Positions 5,371 through 6,293 of a stretch of 6,293 bases of DNA are shown here, in pieces. A program made the position numbers and the translations under genes. Within the stretch, counting starts at the first letter, position 1; every line of letters begins with the position of its first letter. A model generated the notes under the pieces. That model saw nothing but the letters and a program-made list of their open reading frames with translations, was not told the DNA's origin and ran no database searches. The stretch covers positions 1 to 6,293 of the forward strand of contig JASHRZ010000363.1 of NCBI GenBank assembly GCA_030037055.1, written 5' to 3'. This DNA is from Alphaproteobacteria bacterium (lineage in GTDB: Bacteria > Pseudomonadota > Alphaproteobacteria > ATCC43930 > CGMCC-115725).

Positions 5371-6293
5371 ATGAGCCTTGCCGTCGCCATCCAGATGGAC
5401 CCGATCGAGAGCATCAACATCGATTCGGATTCGACCTTCGCGCTGGCGCTCGAGGCGCAGGCGCGCGGCCATGCGCTCTATCATTACGTGCCGCGGGCGC
5501 TGGCGCTTCGCGACGGCCGGCTCACGGCGCGGGCGCGACCGCTTGCGCTCCGGCGCGAGCGCGGCCGGCATTTCACGCTCGGCGCCGAGGCGGTGGTGCA
5601 GCTCGCCGCGATGGATGTGATCCTGATGCGCCAGGATCCGCCCTTCGACATGGCCTATATCACCGCGACGCATCTGCTGGAGCATGTGCGCGACGAGGTG
5701 CTGGTGGTGAACGATCCCGTTAACGTGCGCAACGCGCCAGAGAAGCTCTTCGCCACCCATTTCGACGGGCTGATGCCGCCCACCTTGATCACCGCCGACC
5801 GCGACGAGATCGTCGCCTTCCGCCGCGAGCACCGCGAGATCATCCTCAAGCCGCTGTTCGGCAACGGCGGCGCCGGCGTCTTCCACCTGGCGCCCGCGGA
5901 CGACAATCTCAACGCGCTGCTGGAACTCTTCACCCAGCTCTACCGCGAGCCGATCATCGTCCAACGCTACCTGCCGGAGGTGCGCCAGGGCGACAAGCGC
6001 ATCATCCTGGTCGAGGGCGAGCCGCTCGGCGCGATGCTGCGCGTGCCGCCCCCGGGCGAGGCGCGCGCTAACCTGCACGTCGGCGCCACGCCGGCGAAGA
6101 CAACGCTCACGGCGCGCGAGCGCGAGATCTGCGCCGCCATCGGCCCGGCGCTGCACGAGCAGGGGCTGGTCTTCGTCGGCATTGACGTCATCGGCGACTA
6201 CCTCACCGAGATCAACGTAACCTCGCCCACCGGCATCCAGGAGATCAACCGGTTCGACGGCATCTGCCTCGAGGCGCGGATCTGGGACGCGAT
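5371..6293 (+). CDS. gshB: Glutathione synthetase (ATP-grasp), 3' end beyond the window
   Basis: Catalyses ATP-dependent addition of glycine to gamma-glutamylcysteine, the last step of glutathione synthesis, in the cytoplasm. The frame runs 307 codons without a stop to the right edge; the family is about 316 residues long, so roughly the last ten codons are missing. N-terminal hallmarks are IQMDPIESINIDSDSTFALA (7-26), ILMRQDPPFDMAYITATHLLE (84-104) and VVNDPVNVRNAPEKLFATHF (112-131). The ATP-grasp part shows the glycine-rich nucleotide loop ILKPLFGNGGAGVF (158-171), then RYLPEVRQGDKRIILVEGEP (199-218), LVFVGIDVIGDYLTEINVTS (266-285) and PTGIQEINRFDG (286-297). E280 and N282 match the metal-binding positions of the family. 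The ATG at 5371 is preceded by AGGA at a suitable distance and begins in line with known homologues. It is divergent from the liv operon and not functionally linked to it. The copy appears intact. Confidence 0.96.
   Translation, partial: MSLAVAIQMDPIESINIDSDSTFALALEAQARGHALYHYVPRALALRDGRLTARARPLALRRERGRHFTLGAEAVVQLAAMDVILMRQDPPFDMAYITATHLLEHVRDEVLVVNDPVNVRNAPEKLFATHFDGLMPPTLITADRDEIVAFRREHREIILKPLFGNGGAGVFHLAPADDNLNALLELFTQLYREPIIVQRYLPEVRQGDKRIILVEGEPLGAMLRVPPPGEARANLHVGATPAKTTLTAREREICAAIGPALHEQGLVFVGIDVIGDYLTEINVTSPTGIQEINRFDGICLEARIWDA

Noticed and set aside
5044..6156. Long minus-strand open frame joined to the start of livG, which would make a 635-aa protein
   Set aside because: The extension is antisense to gshB and the intergenic region, has low-complexity Arg/Ala/Glu-rich composition, and livG has a good GTG start with GGAGG at 5043.
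1..6293. CRISPR arrays, tRNA or rRNA genes, riboswitches, defence or toxin-antitoxin modules
   Set aside because: No regularly spaced repeats, no cloverleaf-like or rRNA-like sequence and no matching protein families were recognised on either strand.

Overview
The window looks like a chromosomal segment of a high-GC alphaproteobacterium (Rhizobiales or Rhodospirillales type). The evidence is the strong G/C bias at third codon positions, an alphaproteobacterial-style glutathione synthetase, and a liv-type ABC transporter of the sort these genomes carry in many paralogous copies. The exact taxon cannot be read from the sequence.

Layout from left to right. (1) Positions 1-711, plus strand: a SirB1-family gene (transglutaminase-like domain plus TPR), cut by the window edge and interrupted by an in-frame TAA at 262-264. 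(2) Positions 743-1585, minus strand: the wreck of a branched-chain-amino-acid-type substrate-binding protein gene (livK-like). Its lesions are a lost start codon, a large internal deletion, a frameshift, two stop codons and the insertion of a 151-bp MITE-like element (1070-1220) flanked by CTAG duplications. (3) Positions 1630-5043, minus strand: four intact, tightly packed ABC transporter genes transcribed in the order livG, livF, livH, livM, with ATGA overlap or gaps of 2-8 nt. The ruined livK-like gene is the last cistron of this operon. (4) Positions 5044-5370: a divergent intergenic region with a plausible promoter for the plus-strand gene and a 16-bp palindrome. (5) Positions 5371-6293, plus strand: gshB, glutathione synthetase, running off the right edge about ten codons before its expected end.

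How the parts work together: LivG and LivF would be the two cytoplasmic ATPases and LivH and LivM the two inner-membrane permeases of an importer for branched-chain amino acids or a related small amide or carboxylate. The dedicated periplasmic binding protein is dead, so the transporter either borrows a binding protein encoded elsewhere or is itself at the start of decay. Gene decay is confined to 1-1585; everything from 1630 to the right edge reads cleanly. I found no new defence, RNA or mobile system. The most informative feature is the MITE: removing it with one CTAG copy exactly rejoins the reading frame of the broken gene.
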